A stretch of 64,000 nt of DNA from Bagarius yarrelli (GCA_005784505.1 VCAZ01000014.1:1516741-1580740); one strand, 5' to 3'. Counted from the stretch's first letter, positions 10,700 to 21,643 are shown. The notes: generated by a model from the letters alone, not told the origin. A program made the numbers and translations.

Positions 10700-11155
10700 G
10701 TTAAGGTTTCCCACTTTTTTTAACAAGTTTACCACATTTACATCCAAAGAATACTTAAAGCCAGGGTAGGTGATTGTGTTCAAAATATTTTTATGTTGGT
10801 TAAAAGTATTTTTACATCTTGATAGCAATTATTATGTGGTTCAAATGTAATTCTATGTATTTATATTGTCTGTGGAGGGCGTAAAAAAAAAAACCCCCTC
10901 CAATCAAAACGCTTGGTCAGAACATTAGGATAAGCTTTCCTACATGCCTGTTACAATATTTAATTGCATACCTCTACGCACCCTGTTTGCTCAGACAGAA
11001 TACAAAATCAGCGAGATTTTGGGCAAATTGGTGTTTTTGAATTTGATAATTTGGTTAAAATTGGCTTGGGCAGGTGTACAAAAGTTAAGATAAAAAAAAA
11101 AAAATATTTTTATAGGATAATTATCTTTAAATAAAACCCTGCGTATTTATAGCCC
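10700..11155. other. AT-rich, no gene recognised
   Basis: No repeat family recognised and no coding frame supported. Confidence 0.35.
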
Positions 11156-11159
11156 TGGT

Positions 11160-11475
11160 CTTTCCCTTTGTCTTTTGTTGTGTATTTCTGTTGTGTCTCT
11201 GTACCGCTGTTGTGAGTTTGTGTCCAGCTAAATCAAGTCAAGTTTTTTTAGTCAAGGTTAGGTTTGTTGTTTTGCTTATGTTTGTGCTAAGCTAAGCTAT
11301 GTTAAGATAAGCTAAGCTAGGGTAAGTCTTGTTTAGTTTTAGTTTATGTTTTTTGTTTGGGTCAAGAGTTTCCTTTGGTTGGTTTGTCATGTTGTAAATA
11401 AACTGCACCCTGGGTTCAGAAATACTACACGCATTAGTGGATTTATTAAAAGAATGTTCGCTGTGGCCAGTGATA
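11160..11475 (+). repeat. Dispersed repeat, related to 43.9-44.46 kb
   Basis: It shares with 44.2-44.46 kb the phrases TTTGTTGTTTTGCTTA, AGTCAAG and AAACTGCACCCTGGGTTC, with similar order and spacing. It contains a local AAGCTAAGCTA-type repeat at 11288-11320. It may be a terminal part of a retroelement or a large non-autonomous transposon; no coding sequence identifies it. Confidence 0.5.
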
Positions 11476-11735
11476 AACATCAAGACCCACTGAGACACCT
11501 GGATAAGAGCATGGAGTCAATGAATTCTTCTAATGAAAAAGACTGACTTTCCTTTTTTCTGAATGTCATGTCGGACCTTTGAGTGTCTTTGTGTGACCCT
11601 GAAAATCAGTTTAATAAAGAGGCTCGTCCATCACACACCTCCATCAGGATATACCGGTCAACAAGCGTGATAACGTGAGCAACGTACTTCCATGCGGATC
11701 TTTGCTATGCTTACTGTCCTGGGTCCATATCAAGG

Positions 11736-11737
<2 letters not shown>

Positions 11738-11775
<38 letters not shown>
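11738..11775. repeat. (CA)n microsatellite
   Basis: About 18 CA dinucleotides. Confidence 0.95.
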
Positions 11776-11923
11776 ATTGTTAGTCTTGCCCTGCTCCTCT
11801 GCCTATAATATTAAAAGCATATGAAATCTGGATTGAGTTCAAATCTTACTGATGTACTTCAAATGGCCGACATTTATCATCAACACTGACTGAGAAAGAG
11901 ACGACAGTACAGAATAGAAAACT

Positions 11924-11936
11924 CAAACACACACAT

Positions 11937-11971
<35 letters not shown>

Positions 11972-12260
11972 ACTCACTCACACACACTCTCTCTCTTACA
12001 TACACATTGTTTCTCTCACTCTTTTTTCTCTCTTATACCCAAACATACAGGCATTGCCTTTTTCTCTATTACACACACATACACTGTCTGTCTGTCCACT
12101 ATCTACCCACCCATCTATGTATATGTCTGTTTGTCCATCCGCCCATCAATCTATCACTTTATCAATCTATCCGTCTATCTATCTATCCACCCTTCTACCC
12201 ATATATCTATCTGTCTGTCTATTTACCTCGTTATCTCTTTTTTTATTAGTCCATCTGCCT
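11924..12260. repeat. (CA)n, (CT)n and (ATCT/CCAT)n simple-repeat tract
   Basis: A CA array at about 11940-11970 is followed by CTCT stretches and a long degenerate tetranucleotide tract (ATCT, GTCT, CCAT). The two plus-strand frames of about 80 codons here (12007-12249, 12054-12299) are serine/leucine/tyrosine-rich translations of the repeat and not genes. Confidence 0.9.
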
Positions 12261-12389
12261 GTGTTATGTATTTATCTTATAACATGGCCTCAAAAATAGT
12301 TTAATTAATGTTGAATAAATGTTTATAAATGTTTAGTGTTTAAGCAGAACTGATTGTCAGACCAGCTGAAATAGAAAAGAAAAAATCAT

Positions 12390-12800
12390 TCATCAAGTTA
12401 ACATGGCCGGATTGGACCTTTAGCATCCAAAACAGAAAACACAGCCAAAGCAAACAGACACAAGCAGACTTTTCTGAACGTTGTGCAAATACAGCTGTTC
12501 CCGCGCCCTCCCCGAACTAGCAGTGCTAATTCCTTTCCAGCTCATGAAACATGTTCCTATCTCCTGTTTTGAGAGTTGGCATTTTTCTGGATGTAATTAC
12601 CAAGCAAGGTGTTGTTCTTCTCAGCAGGCTAGCTGGAGATTTGGTGGGCTGGTGTTGGCGGCGGTAGACAGATCGTGCTGGTTATAACCTCAGAGGAACG
12701 CTGCACTAATGAGGCCTGTAATTAGTGCAAATCATAATATGCAAATGATGCTGCATGCAGGAGACGCCAACATGTGAGGGGGTTCGAGCTGGATGGAGTC
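12390..12800. other. Unique block with octamer and homeodomain motifs, candidate enhancer
   Basis: Repeat-free and complex. It contains a perfect octamer ATGCAAAT at 12739-12746, a near-octamer GTGCAAAT at 12725-12732 and TAATTAG at 12719-12725, all within 30 bp. Such clusters are typical of vertebrate conserved POU/SOX/homeodomain enhancers. Conservation cannot be assessed here. The frame at 12481-12687 has no recognised domain. Confidence 0.35.
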
Positions 12801-13204
12801 ATAAACATGACAACTCTGAAAGGGGCTGTAAAAAGGGGACTTGCTTCAGTTCGCCATCATGAACGTAAATCTTTTAATCCTGTTTGAAATGCATCACACG
12901 ACTTCCTGAAGTTTGTCACAGCTCATTCGTGTGCAGACACCAGGCGAAGAAAAACATGTGACTTCACACTATTTAAACAGGAAAGGTTTTTCCCACGCCA
13001 GCCATGAGGCAGAGTTCATGAGGAAACTCATTTATTTGGTTGAATCCGGTATTTTGAAAGTTAATCATAATATTCGTTCTGATTCTCTGTTCTGATTGGT
13101 CAGATGTTTATTAATCTATAGTGTAGCTGCCAATCACACACTTATGTTCATGCACTTAATTTTTATGTTTTATCATTTCAACATCAACAGCTTACTCAAT
13201 AGAT

Positions 13205-13248
13205 CCATCTGTTTGTCCATCCGTCCGTCCATCCGTCTATCTATCTAG
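13205..13248. repeat. (TCCG/TCTA)n short tetranucleotide tract
   Basis: Short run of GTCC/ATCC/GTCT/ATCT units. Confidence 0.85.
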
Positions 13249-13279
13249 AGAGGAACTAGACTCCAAAAAGCACTCATGC

Positions 13280-13515
13280 CTACATCTTCCTGGGTAATTT
13301 GACACAAGGACAAGGGGAATCATGTGACAGGAAGAAAAGAAGAACAAGGATCACATGACTAAACTCAAAAACATAAACTTAACAACAATAAACTTTAAAC
13401 AAACACATAAAACATAAACATTTAACATGAAAACATGAAACAAGAAACCAAAAACCGAGCAAAGATCACAGACCGGAAAGGCAGGAAGACAGCAGAAAGG
13501 CTTGGTATATCACAT
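13280..13515 (-). repeat. Dispersed repeat related to 16.56 and 17.37 kb
   Basis: AATCATGTGACAGGAAGAAA, GATCACATGACTAAACTCAA and AAACAAGAAACCAAAAACC resemble the direct repeats at 16562-16745 and 17365-17565. The minus strand is rich in TTTCTTGTTT-like words, as in 43.9 kb. Family unknown. Confidence 0.4.
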
Positions 13516-14049
13516 AGCTAGATAATACTTCGCAACGTGAGAGTCTTAGCGGCTAGCTTATGTAGCTAGCCAAATGGAAGTAAAACAGAATGTAAAATGA
13601 CAGGGATAGTTTTAGTGAATATTTCTATTCATGGAGTGCTAACTTCACAGAGGGTACTTATCGTTTATGTTACAAATAAACAAATATCTTTGTCATCTTA
13701 AGGTTTTTTTCAATTCAAAACTCGATAAAAATCAATGCCAAACCCTACTGTGTCAGATGAAACTACTTAATTTTATAAACAATAAAAATGTATTTAAAAA
13801 AAAACTGTATTTAGCTTTTTAAAAGAATTAGCGAACAACTCAAGGAAAGAGCCACAATTTAATTATACTTAAAAAAAGTAGAAAAAAATGGGCAAATCTA
13901 TTTAAGTACTGTAAAAGGTATTTGTATTGAATTAGTTTCCATCACAGTCTATGACCATGTAGGAACATTCCGGAAGTCATATTCGTTTATATTTGACTAC
14001 AATAGGACAAAGTAGTTAGTTAGAAAATCTGTTCTGTTCACAGTGATTT

Positions 14050-14370
14050 GCCATATATCTTGGGTACGTGGGGTACCAGTGACCAGTTTCCTCTTTGGAA
14101 ACTTAGGAACTCTAAGGATAGACTGGGACTCCGTCTGCTCCACTGACCCAAAGCTACAGTTTACATTACTTTTTTTCACCATTACCATAAACTGTAATTA
14201 ACGTACATTCTGTGTCCCCCAGATGAGGATGGGTTCCCAATTGAGTCTGGTTCCTCTCAAAGTTTCTTCCTAGAGATTTTTTCTATGCCACAGTCACCAC
14301 CAGCTTAATTAGGGACAAAGCTTCTTTAAGACATTGTCCATTGTTAAAAGCGCTAATCAAATAAAAATGA
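14050..14370 (+). mobile_element. LINE-type 3' region
   Basis: The modules GTACCAGTGACCAGTTTCCT, CTGCTCCACTGACCCAA, ATGAGGATGGGTTCCC, GAGTCTGGTTCCTCTCAA, ATTGTTAAAAGCGC and CAAATAAAAATGAATTGAG occur in the same order as at 22.58-22.91 kb. No coding part is attached. Confidence 0.65.
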
Positions 14371-14399
14371 ATTGAGTTAGAATATATATTGCTATTGCG

Positions 14400-14434
14400 C
14401 TCCGGGTTTGAAAATGTATATATATATATACGTA
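14400..14434. repeat. Short (TA)n
   Basis: ATGTATATATATATATACGT near 14415-14434, following unique sequence. Confidence 0.8.
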
Positions 14435-14559
14435 TGTGGCCTTGACTGAAAGCCTACGGTACGCCACTGCTAGTAAAAATTCCTCCACCACTCTGTGACA
14501 CGTTTACTCATGTTCAGCAGATCCGTACATTACTTATGCCAGCAGTGAAAGTCTTTAAA

Positions 14560-14940
14560 AAGACGACCCTTCATCCACTCAAATTAGATCGCCAGCGATC
14601 CGAGAGCTCTCGTCTCCAAACCTTTCGCTAAATCTTTTATTATCTACAGCTCTTTAATTAAAGGCGGGAATCGTCCTCACTGTCCTTTCGCTCATCCGCC
14701 TTTATGGAGGTGGCTCTGCCATGCATTAAATCATTCTTTTTTTCTTTTTTTCAGCAGGCTCCAGATCCGGGGCTGTGCACAAACTCTGCACAGACGGCCT
14801 CCAAAGCCTCGGGCATGTGAAGTGTCATTTATTTTTAGATTCAAAATGAGCAGTGTTATTTTACTCCGCTTTCAACTCCTGATGATGGAAGGAGGCAATG
14901 CCATAAGACCAGAGCCAATGTGAACCTCAGGCCTATTTTA
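14560..14940. other. Unique block, candidate regulatory sequence
   Basis: Repeat-free and complex, with TTTAATTAAAG near 14655 and a polypyrimidine stretch ending in CAG at about 14755. The stretch after that CAG could be read as an exon acceptor, but the frames are short, no donor or domain is evident, and composition gives no support. Function unknown. Confidence 0.3.
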
Positions 14941-14959
14941 TTTCTTTTGTAATGTTACC

Positions 14960-15745
14960 GCTGTTGTTTCAAGAATGTTTTTAAGAAACATTTCGAGAAC
15001 ATTCATCAAATACGAATAACCTCATAAGAACATCCTAAGAACGTTTTCTAGACATTTCAAAAACAATCATTAAGTACGAATAACATCATAAGAACGTCAA
15101 AAGCACATTGTTTTAAGAATGTTTTCACTAAACATTTAGAGAAAATTCATCAGAACATCCTAAGAAACATTTCTAGACATTTCAAAAACAATCATTAAGT
15201 ACGAATAACATCATAAGAACGTCAAAAGCACATTGTTTTAAGAATGCTTTCACTAAACATTTTGAGAACATTTATCAAGTAAAAATAATGTCATAAGGAC
15301 ATCAAAAGAACATCCTGCAAACATTTTCTAGACATTTTAAGAACATTTATCAAGCACAAATAATGTCATATGGTCGTCCCGAGAACATTATTTCAAGAAT
15401 GTTTTCACTAAAAATTTTGATAACATTCAAGTACAAATAATGTTATACAAACATCAGAAAAACACCCTAAGAACGTTTTCTCGACATTTCAAGAACAACC
15501 ATTAATTATGAATAACAATATCAGGAAGTCCTAAGAACATTGTTCAAAAAATGTTTTAGTGAAAACATTCATCATGTACAAATAATGCCATAAAAACTTC
15601 AGTAGAACATCCTAAGAACGTTTTCTAGACATTTTAAGAACATTTATCAAGTACAAATAACATTATAAGGACATCAGTAGGACATCCTAAGAATGTTTTC
15701 TAGACATTTTAACAACATTCAAACCTAACATAAGTGTTTGTATGC
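14960..15745 (+). repeat. Degenerate ~75-bp tandem repeat with ~150-bp dimers
   Basis: The phrase CTAGACATTT recurs near 15049, 15173, 15328, 15480 (as CTCGAC), 15625 and 15700, giving spacings of 124, 155, 152, 145 and 75. Between them a related half-unit carries AAGAATGTTTTCACTAAA. Other shared words are AAGTACAAATAATGTCATA and ACATCCTAAGAACGTT. A monomer of about 75 bp in alternating types fits best. Related fragments lie at 16365-16510, 37150-37330 and 54290-54350. Confidence 0.8.
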
Positions 15746-15902
15746 AGCAGATTTACAATGTCCCTTTACTGCTTAATGTTCAATATGCACAATCGTATAT
15801 CTAAACTGGTGTCTTTCTACCTCCATTTATTGTCCCTGTGAACTCTGCAGTGTCTAGAAAAGAGTCAAAGTGAAAAAAATGGGACATTATAAATAGTAAT
15901 TT

Positions 15903-16062
15903 TGGTGGATGTGTGGTTGCTTAGGGGTTAAAGCATTGGACAAATGCTCAAAAAACCCGGATCACCAAGCTGCAACTCCTGGGCCCCTGAACAAGGCCCT
16001 TAACCCTTAAATGCTTAGATGCATAAATGAGGTAAATGTAAGTTACTTGGGATATGGGCGTG
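15903..16062 (+). mobile_element. V-SINE-like element, diverged
   Basis: TGGTGGATGTGTGGTTGC starts the head. CTGGGCCCCTGAACAAGGCC and TTAACCCTTAAATGCTTAG follow, then ATGAGGTAAATGTAAGTTAC. The tail is truncated. Confidence 0.7.
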
Positions 16063-16364
16063 AGCCATATATTTTAGGTGTAATGTAATGATTGACTGAT
16101 ATTAATTTTTTTTTTTAGAATTGATACATATATCAATTATTAGCTTGTTCATGTGAGCTATAACCGATATGCAGAACCAATATTAGAACCATATTCGTTA
16201 TCTTCTGTTTTTTACCACAGTAAAACCAACAGAACTAAACAAATATTTTTAGTTAGATTACTGTCAATACCTTCATTTTCTAGTTATTTATTATAATTTT
16301 AGAAAAATGTGCGGAGGGAAACCTTTCTGAGGTTTATGTCAAGAATGGAGAGAGTGCATCAACT

Positions 16365-16520
16365 GAGAACATTCACAAAACATTTTCTGTAAACATTTCA
16401 AGATCATTTATTAAGTACGAATAACGTCATAAAGACGTCCCACGAATATTGTTTAAACATGTTGAGAACATTCATCAAGTACGAATAAAGTCATAAAGAC
16501 GCCCCAAGGACATTCTAAAA
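16365..16520 (+). repeat. Fragment of the ~75-bp tandem repeat family
   Basis: AACATTCACAAAACATTTTC, TTATTAAGTACGAATAACGT and ATTCATCAAGTACGAATAAA match the array at 14.96-15.74 kb. Confidence 0.75.
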
Positions 16521-16561
16521 CCTCATGACAGCGGTACAGAAAATGTTCACATTCCAAGATG

Positions 16562-16745
16562 AAGCACAAAAGGAAACACAAAAGCTATTAATATTAAACA
16601 GGGAGACAAGACACATGAACAAACTAATGAGAAGATAGAACTCAAAACCAATAGAAACAAGACAGGGAAACAGTGATCACATGACAAGACAGGAAGGAAA
16701 CAAAAGGACATCTAGAAACCAAAAATCCACAGTTCAAAACCTCAG
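16562..16745. repeat. Direct repeat, left copy
   Basis: It shares CACAAAAGGAAA, GAAGATAGAACTCAAAACCA and ATCACATGACAAGACAGGAAG-like text with 17365-17565 in the same orientation, about 800 bp apart. A 30-bp minisatellite lies between the copies. Confidence 0.7.
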
Positions 16746-16910
16746 ATGGGGGTTAAGTAATGAGTAGTAATGAGCAGGAAGCAATAGAGTAGCTGGCCCA
16801 CGACCTGGACCAGTCCCCAAGATAGGACGTGCAGTCCCCCTTATTATTCCTGACTCCAGCTCCACCATCTTAAGCTCTATAGCATCATATAAGCTTTTAT
16901 GACTGGCATG

Positions 16911-17150
16911 ACGTGAGCAGTCTCCGGCTTGGCAGACATGACGTGAGCAGTCTCCGGCTTGGCAGACATGACATGAGAAGTCTCCGGCTTGGCAGACATG
17001 ACGTGAGCAGTCTCCGGCTTGGCAGACATGACGTGAGCAGTCTCCGGCTTGGCAGACATGACATGAGAAGTCTCTGGCGTGGCATGTGTGAGATAGGCAG
17101 CCACTGATTTAGCAGGCATGAGGTCAACAGGCTCCGGTTTGGCAGGCGCA
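16911..17150. repeat. 30-bp minisatellite, about 8 units
   Basis: Units begin at 16911, 16941, 16971, 17001, 17031 and 17061 with perfect 30-bp phasing; two degenerate units follow from 17091. Each carries TCTCCGGCTTGGCAGACATG. Units vary in the first ten bases: ACGTGAGCAG, ACGTGAGCAG, ACATGAGAAG, then the same three again, giving a 90-bp higher-order repeat. Because 30 is a multiple of 3, frames stay open on both strands; they are not genes. Confidence 0.95.
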
Positions 17151-17364
17151 GTGTGTTTTCAGGGTTTCTTACCTGCTGAACTCACAGTAAACGAGGAACC
17201 AGGACATAGTCAATATATTCAGTGAGGAAAAAGTCTATTTTCCCTTAGTCAAACAGAGCTATTTAACCCTGCCCAAAAGATGTCTTTCAGAGCAACTTCA
17301 TTAAACTCCACCATGTCTCCAGGATTCTTAAATCAAATGATGTGACAAAACAATAAACAAACTT

Positions 17365-17565
17365 CACGCACAAAAGGAAATACAAGGGCTATAAATATTA
17401 AACAAAGAAGGACACGTGACCAGAGCAAACCAATGACAAGATAGAACTAAAAACCAATAGAAACATGACACATGGACAGGGGAAATCGCATGGCAGAAAT
17501 ACAATAATCACATGACAAGACAGGAAGTGAACAATGAACATGAACAAGAAACATAACAGAACAAA
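17365..17565. repeat. Direct repeat, right copy
   Basis: CACAAAAGGAAATACAAGGG, GACAAGATAGAACTAAAAAC and TCACATGACAAGACAGGAAG match the left copy at 16562-16745. The frame on the minus strand (17398-17589) is part of this repeat. Confidence 0.7.
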
Positions 17566-17769
17566 ATTGACATAATGCAAAAAACCCAAACTTTACACAT
17601 TCTTTCTTTTTATCCTTCCTTACTCATTCTATTTTTATCTTTTCCAGAAATATCGGAAACATCCATGCACAGTTTTGTCCTTGGTGAACGTCTGATCCCT
17701 CCTCTAACATGCCCCTCCATATGGTTCTCCACTCCGAGAAGATATTTCATCCTCATTTAATCCTCATCG

Positions 17770-18255
17770 CTCTTGTCCTGCTCTTTTTTCATCAGTGATT
17801 CCCAGGAGAGAGTGTGCTGAATTCATGACGAATGTTGCCTGCGTTATTAATTGAGTCTGTGCCATTGGTAATGAGCTGGATCTGAAAGCAAAAAGGACAC
17901 TCCAGATCCTTAGTCTCTGCTCAATATTTTACTTTAATTACTCTGAGTGCATCACCTGACTCCAGGATGGGGATCCATAAATCTATCATGTTGTTTTTTT
18001 TTTCCTGTTGTACTCTTAAGGCAACATTAGTTAAAGAAACGCTCAACAAATCCTGTGGAGCGTTTCATAAATGCTTCTAGACAAATCGAATTTTTACCGC
18101 ATTCTTCTTAAATGACATGAGCCATGTCTTCATGCTCCATGGCCTGCGATTTATTTGGCTTTAGCCTACAGTGCTAGAGCACAGGGACAAGAGAAATGAG
18201 TTATTTTCTGCCTTGCGAGTCACCGGTCCACATCCACAGCCTGGAAATGCTCTTT
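17770..18255. other. Unique block, candidate regulatory sequence
   Basis: Repeat-free and complex, with a homeodomain-like TTAATTGA at 17847-17854 and TAATTACT near 17936. No coding frame is supported. A poly-T interruption lies near 17994. Confidence 0.3.
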
Positions 18256-18265
18256 ACTGATGTAC

Positions 18266-18267
<2 letters not shown>

Positions 18268-18305
<38 letters not shown>

Positions 18306-18318
18306 TAGCGAGAGACAG
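18268..18318. repeat. (GA)n microsatellite
   Basis: GA repeats with a few CGAGAG and ACAGAG variants. Confidence 0.95.
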
Positions 18319-18429
18319 AGACAAAAGAGAGAGAGACTTTAACCTTAAAAAAAAAACCATTTCCTTTACAATCACATATAAATAAAATATTCCATCAGAA
18401 ATCTATCAGAAATAAAAATTTAGACACTC

Positions 18430-19020
18430 CACCAGAACTGCATAAAAAATCCTGTCCAATTAGGTTCCCGAAAAAAATATGTCTAGAACTCTGCTGTCAA
18501 TCCATCCATTCCAAGAGACTTGGTTCCAGTACAGCGCTTGAGAGATCCTAGATCTAGATCCAATTCATCTTGCTTTAATGTTTGAGGAAGACCAGATAGG
18601 AGCTCACCTAGAGCTGATATATTACAGCAATATGGCTGATAAAATGACAGAGCAATCGTTTTAATTTCTTTAGTTTATGAAGGAGAATATTATTATAAAT
18701 GAAGATATTTCTTTTCTCTGGATTGGTTTTCCAATATTATTTAAATGAGTGTATCTATCTTTGATTAAAGCTCCCTTTGCCTCTTTCCTTTAATAAAATC
18801 TTTAAAATAAATTAATTTCTTTTAAGTTTAATTCATCGTTATTGTTACCAACATTTAACCGCAGGATGTTCTGTTTCTGTATCTTTATTTTTTCTCTTTA
18901 TCTCTTTATCTTTAGTGCTATGAGCGGTACATCGTTTTATCCTCACTTTTCCCCTCAAGTCCAACCAATGACTTAAAGATGAAAAGCTGCTTTTTTCTTC
19001 TCTCCAAGTTTTCCAGAAAA
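18430..19020 (-). pseudogene. Probable Tx1/L1-like LINE remnant
   Basis: The minus strand over about 18480-18620 reads GTKSLGMDGLTAEF, similar to the GKSPG(I/L)DGLPAEFY block found just before the reverse-transcriptase domain of Tx1/L1-type LINEs. An upstream LSGLPQTLKQDELDL-like stretch fits the linker before it. The frame is broken by stops and the rest is AT-rich and hard to read. This is a motif-level identification only. Confidence 0.45.
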
Positions 19021-19080
19021 GATGAAATATCTTAAACTAATGTATTATTAAAGTGCCAGTGGGAATAAGATTTGAAAGAG

Positions 19081-19382
19081 AGGGCAGCATGGTATCCCAG
19101 CAGGGGTCTTTCTGTCTGGAGTTTGCATGTTCTTCCCTTGGGTTTACTTCGGGTTCTCTGGTTTCCTCCCACAGTCAAAAACATGTATGTTGGGTTCTAA
19201 ATTGCCCTTTGAAGTAAGTGTGAGGGTATGTAGTTGGTTGTCTGTATGTGGCCCTACAATGGACTGGTAACTTGTCCAGGATGATCCCTGACCTTCACTC
19301 AATGACAGCTGGGATAAACTCCAGCAGATCCCCATGACCCTGATTAGGAATAAGCGGTATAGACAATAGATGGATGGATAGA
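19081..19382 (+). mobile_element. DANA-like SINE with head deletion
   Basis: It starts GGGCAGCATGGT but jumps directly to ATCCCAGCAGGGGTCTTTC, so most of the A-box to B-box segment is missing. The body and tail are intact, ending CAATAGATGGATGGATAG. Confidence 0.85.
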
Positions 19383-19926
19383 ACTAAAAGAGATGTAGAA
19401 TTGTAGTAATGATCAAACGAAGAGTTTTTTTTAGAGAGGTACGCATTCATGTCCTAGGCTTGGGGTATAAAGAGTAAAAATGCAAAAATTAGGATCCCAA
19501 CTCGCAAATTTTGACCAGGTAATTTAAACGTCATGTTAAAAAGAAAATTGAGGCATGACTGAGAATTGCACTTCCTCTCCACTCAGTCATCCACTGCATT
19601 TGATTTCAAACATCTGTGTGTTTCATTATTATGAATGATGTCAGATTATATATATGTGGGTAATGAAGAGCGGTACAAAAACCCGTAGCACAAATGCTAG
19701 CTTTGTTTTGAAGATAAGTCGATACCTTTTTGCTTGATCAATTTCCTGCTTTTCTGAACACCATTGCACATGAGTCAGTGAAAGTTCTAGAAGTTCTAAG
19801 AGGTGATCACAGATTATGTTCAGGTGCTCCTAACTAAAAGCCTGGAGATAAAGTGCTCTGCGTGGGGATAGGTTTGGGTGATGATTGCGTGACCTAAGGT
19901 AACGCCACGCGCCCAAGTAAAAGATT

Positions 19927-20225
19927 ATACAGTGTATACAGAAAAACTTTGATTTAACGTTCCTGGAACCAACAGACATCGGATTTAACCAATGAAATTT
20001 ACAGAGGGGTTGAGTCCGAATGACATACCAATACATCCGCACGTAGCGAGCAAATTCCCATAGTTCCAGAAATGACCGATTTCGTTTACTTATATAATAT
20101 ATACATCGCACATATATGTTTGAAGACAGTGTGTATGGTATATACAATACTGTACTGTGTGTTTTAGGCCATGAAAACAACAATAATTTAAATTAACGGA
20201 CAATCGGATTTAACAGATATATATA
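19927..20225. mobile_element. Possible pogo/Tigger-like remnant
   Basis: GATTTAACGTTCCTGGAACC and CGGATTTAACCAATGAAATT near the left end are echoed by TTAACGGACAATCGGATTTA near the right end (20193-20212). Such GATTTAAC/CGGATTTAAC words mark pogo-type ends in fish. No transposase domain was recognised in the 117-codon minus frame (19830-20183). Confidence 0.35.
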
Positions 20226-20275
20226 TATTATATATCTATATTTATATATATATATATATATATAATAAATAAATA
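20215..20275. repeat. (TA)n tract
   Basis: Interrupted TATATA repeats. Confidence 0.9.
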
Positions 20276-20279
20276 ATGT

Positions 20280-21215
20280 TGCCCAATAAATCCTGAAAAG
20301 GCCACTCCTGACTGGAAACAGTATACGGCTCCACCGAGCTTCACTAATAAGCTTCACAAATGTTACCCTGAGGCGAGCAGTGCACTCATTAGGAGCCGCT
20401 CGTACTCGAGACCAACGATAGAGCAGGATATCTGTTTGCCTTCAGCTCCGTACTGCTGCATGTCATGTAGCTAATATAGAGATGCAGCGATGCTCATCCT
20501 CCCCTAGCTTTACCACTCGGAAAGCACTGGGTACTGCAGGCTACTGCAGGATGGATATTATTTTGTTTATTTTGAAGCGTTTATTTTTTTGCAAAGCGTT
20601 AAATGTGTAAGAAAACTGTAAGTCAGGGAAGAAAATACGATACGATTTAATCATCCAATTAAAATTGAGCAATTTGATGACATAGGGAAACCATAGGGAC
20701 ACCAAGCTGCCATTTATTATAACTTTTTTAAAATAATCTTGTCAGAGGCGTTAAAGGGGTGAACCTAGCAGTGGTAGCTGGTGCTGGAAAATTTGGTGTG
20801 TATATGGGGTTACTAACAGTTTGAAAAATAAAAATGACTGTAAATAATCAATGGTAATGTGTAATTACTGCTAGCTAATATATTCAAAATGTTGATGTTA
20901 AGATCAACTGTTAAAGAATTAATAAATGTAGCATCAATCAGTGACTTTGAGTTCATTGTGAGTTTATTATCAGTAATTTAAATATAATCATACAAATAAT
21001 TCAGACGTATATCAATTGATTTCAGAGATTAAATCTAAAATAATAATGCTGTCCACTAGAGGGAGCCAAAGGAAAAACAATAAAAGGCATCACTCATATC
21101 GCATCCAACTGATCAGAAATAAGATTAGCTAAAAACGGTCCAATCAAATGAGGCCAAAAATATAAAAACAGACCTATATACTCCCTCATTTGTTTGTTGC
21201 CCTGCACACATATAA
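20280..21215. other. No gene recognised
   Basis: Unique-looking to AT-rich sequence. The segment 20290-20560 is the more complex part. A CTCF-like motif lies at 21053. No coding frame supported. Confidence 0.35.
21053..21067 (+). promoter_or_regulatory. CTCF-like motif
   Basis: CCACTAGAGGGAGCC is close to the CTCF core CCACYAGRKGGC, although the last position differs. Confidence 0.35.
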
Positions 21216-21223
21216 GAACTTTC

Positions 21224-21490
21224 ATTCATCTTTTATAGCTGCCTATTCCCTAATTCGGGGTCACAGTCTATCACAGGGCCACACATTCACACTCACTCCT
21301 ATGGCCAATTTAGAATTACCAATCAATCTAACAGACATGTTATTGGACTGTGAGAGGAAACCGGAGAACCCGGAGTAAAACCCATGCAAACACGGCGAGA
21401 ACACACAGAAAGGCCTCTGCCCGGGAATCGAACCCGGGACCTTATTGCACTGAGGCAACAATGCAAACCACTAAGCCACTGAGCTGCCCT
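21224..21490 (-). mobile_element. DANA-like SINE
   Basis: Reverse orientation with internal deletion between CGGGGTCACAG and TCTATCACAGGGCC. The head is well preserved: GGGAATCGAACCCGGGACC (B box) and GCTGCCC at the end. Confidence 0.85.
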
Positions 21491-21627
21491 ACATAAAAAC
21501 TAAATGCATTTAATTTTTTAAATAAATAATAATAAGACTAACAGTTGAATAGTTGATATCAAATTGCGCTCTCTAATGAAATTGTTAATATGGTAAGAGG
21601 ATTTCTACTCTGTAGGGGAGGCCCCTA

Positions 21628-21643
21628 AGCGCCCCCTATTGCC
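21628..21643 (-). promoter_or_regulatory. CTCF-like motif, minus strand
   Basis: AGCGCCCCCTATTGCC is the complement of GGCAATAGGGGGCGCT, a good match to the CTCF core. It lies on the opposite strand from the motif at 21053. Confidence 0.4.

Noticed and set aside
14755..14935. Possible exon after a polypyrimidine tract and CAG
   Set aside because: Short frames in all phases, no donor site or domain evident, and no neighbouring exon; kept only as a unique block.
16877..17127. Repetitive proteins on both strands resembling a short repeat protein
   Set aside because: A 30-bp minisatellite keeps several frames open; no flanking gene structure.
19830..20183. 117-codon minus frame
   Set aside because: No recognisable domain; overlaps a probable non-autonomous transposon remnant.
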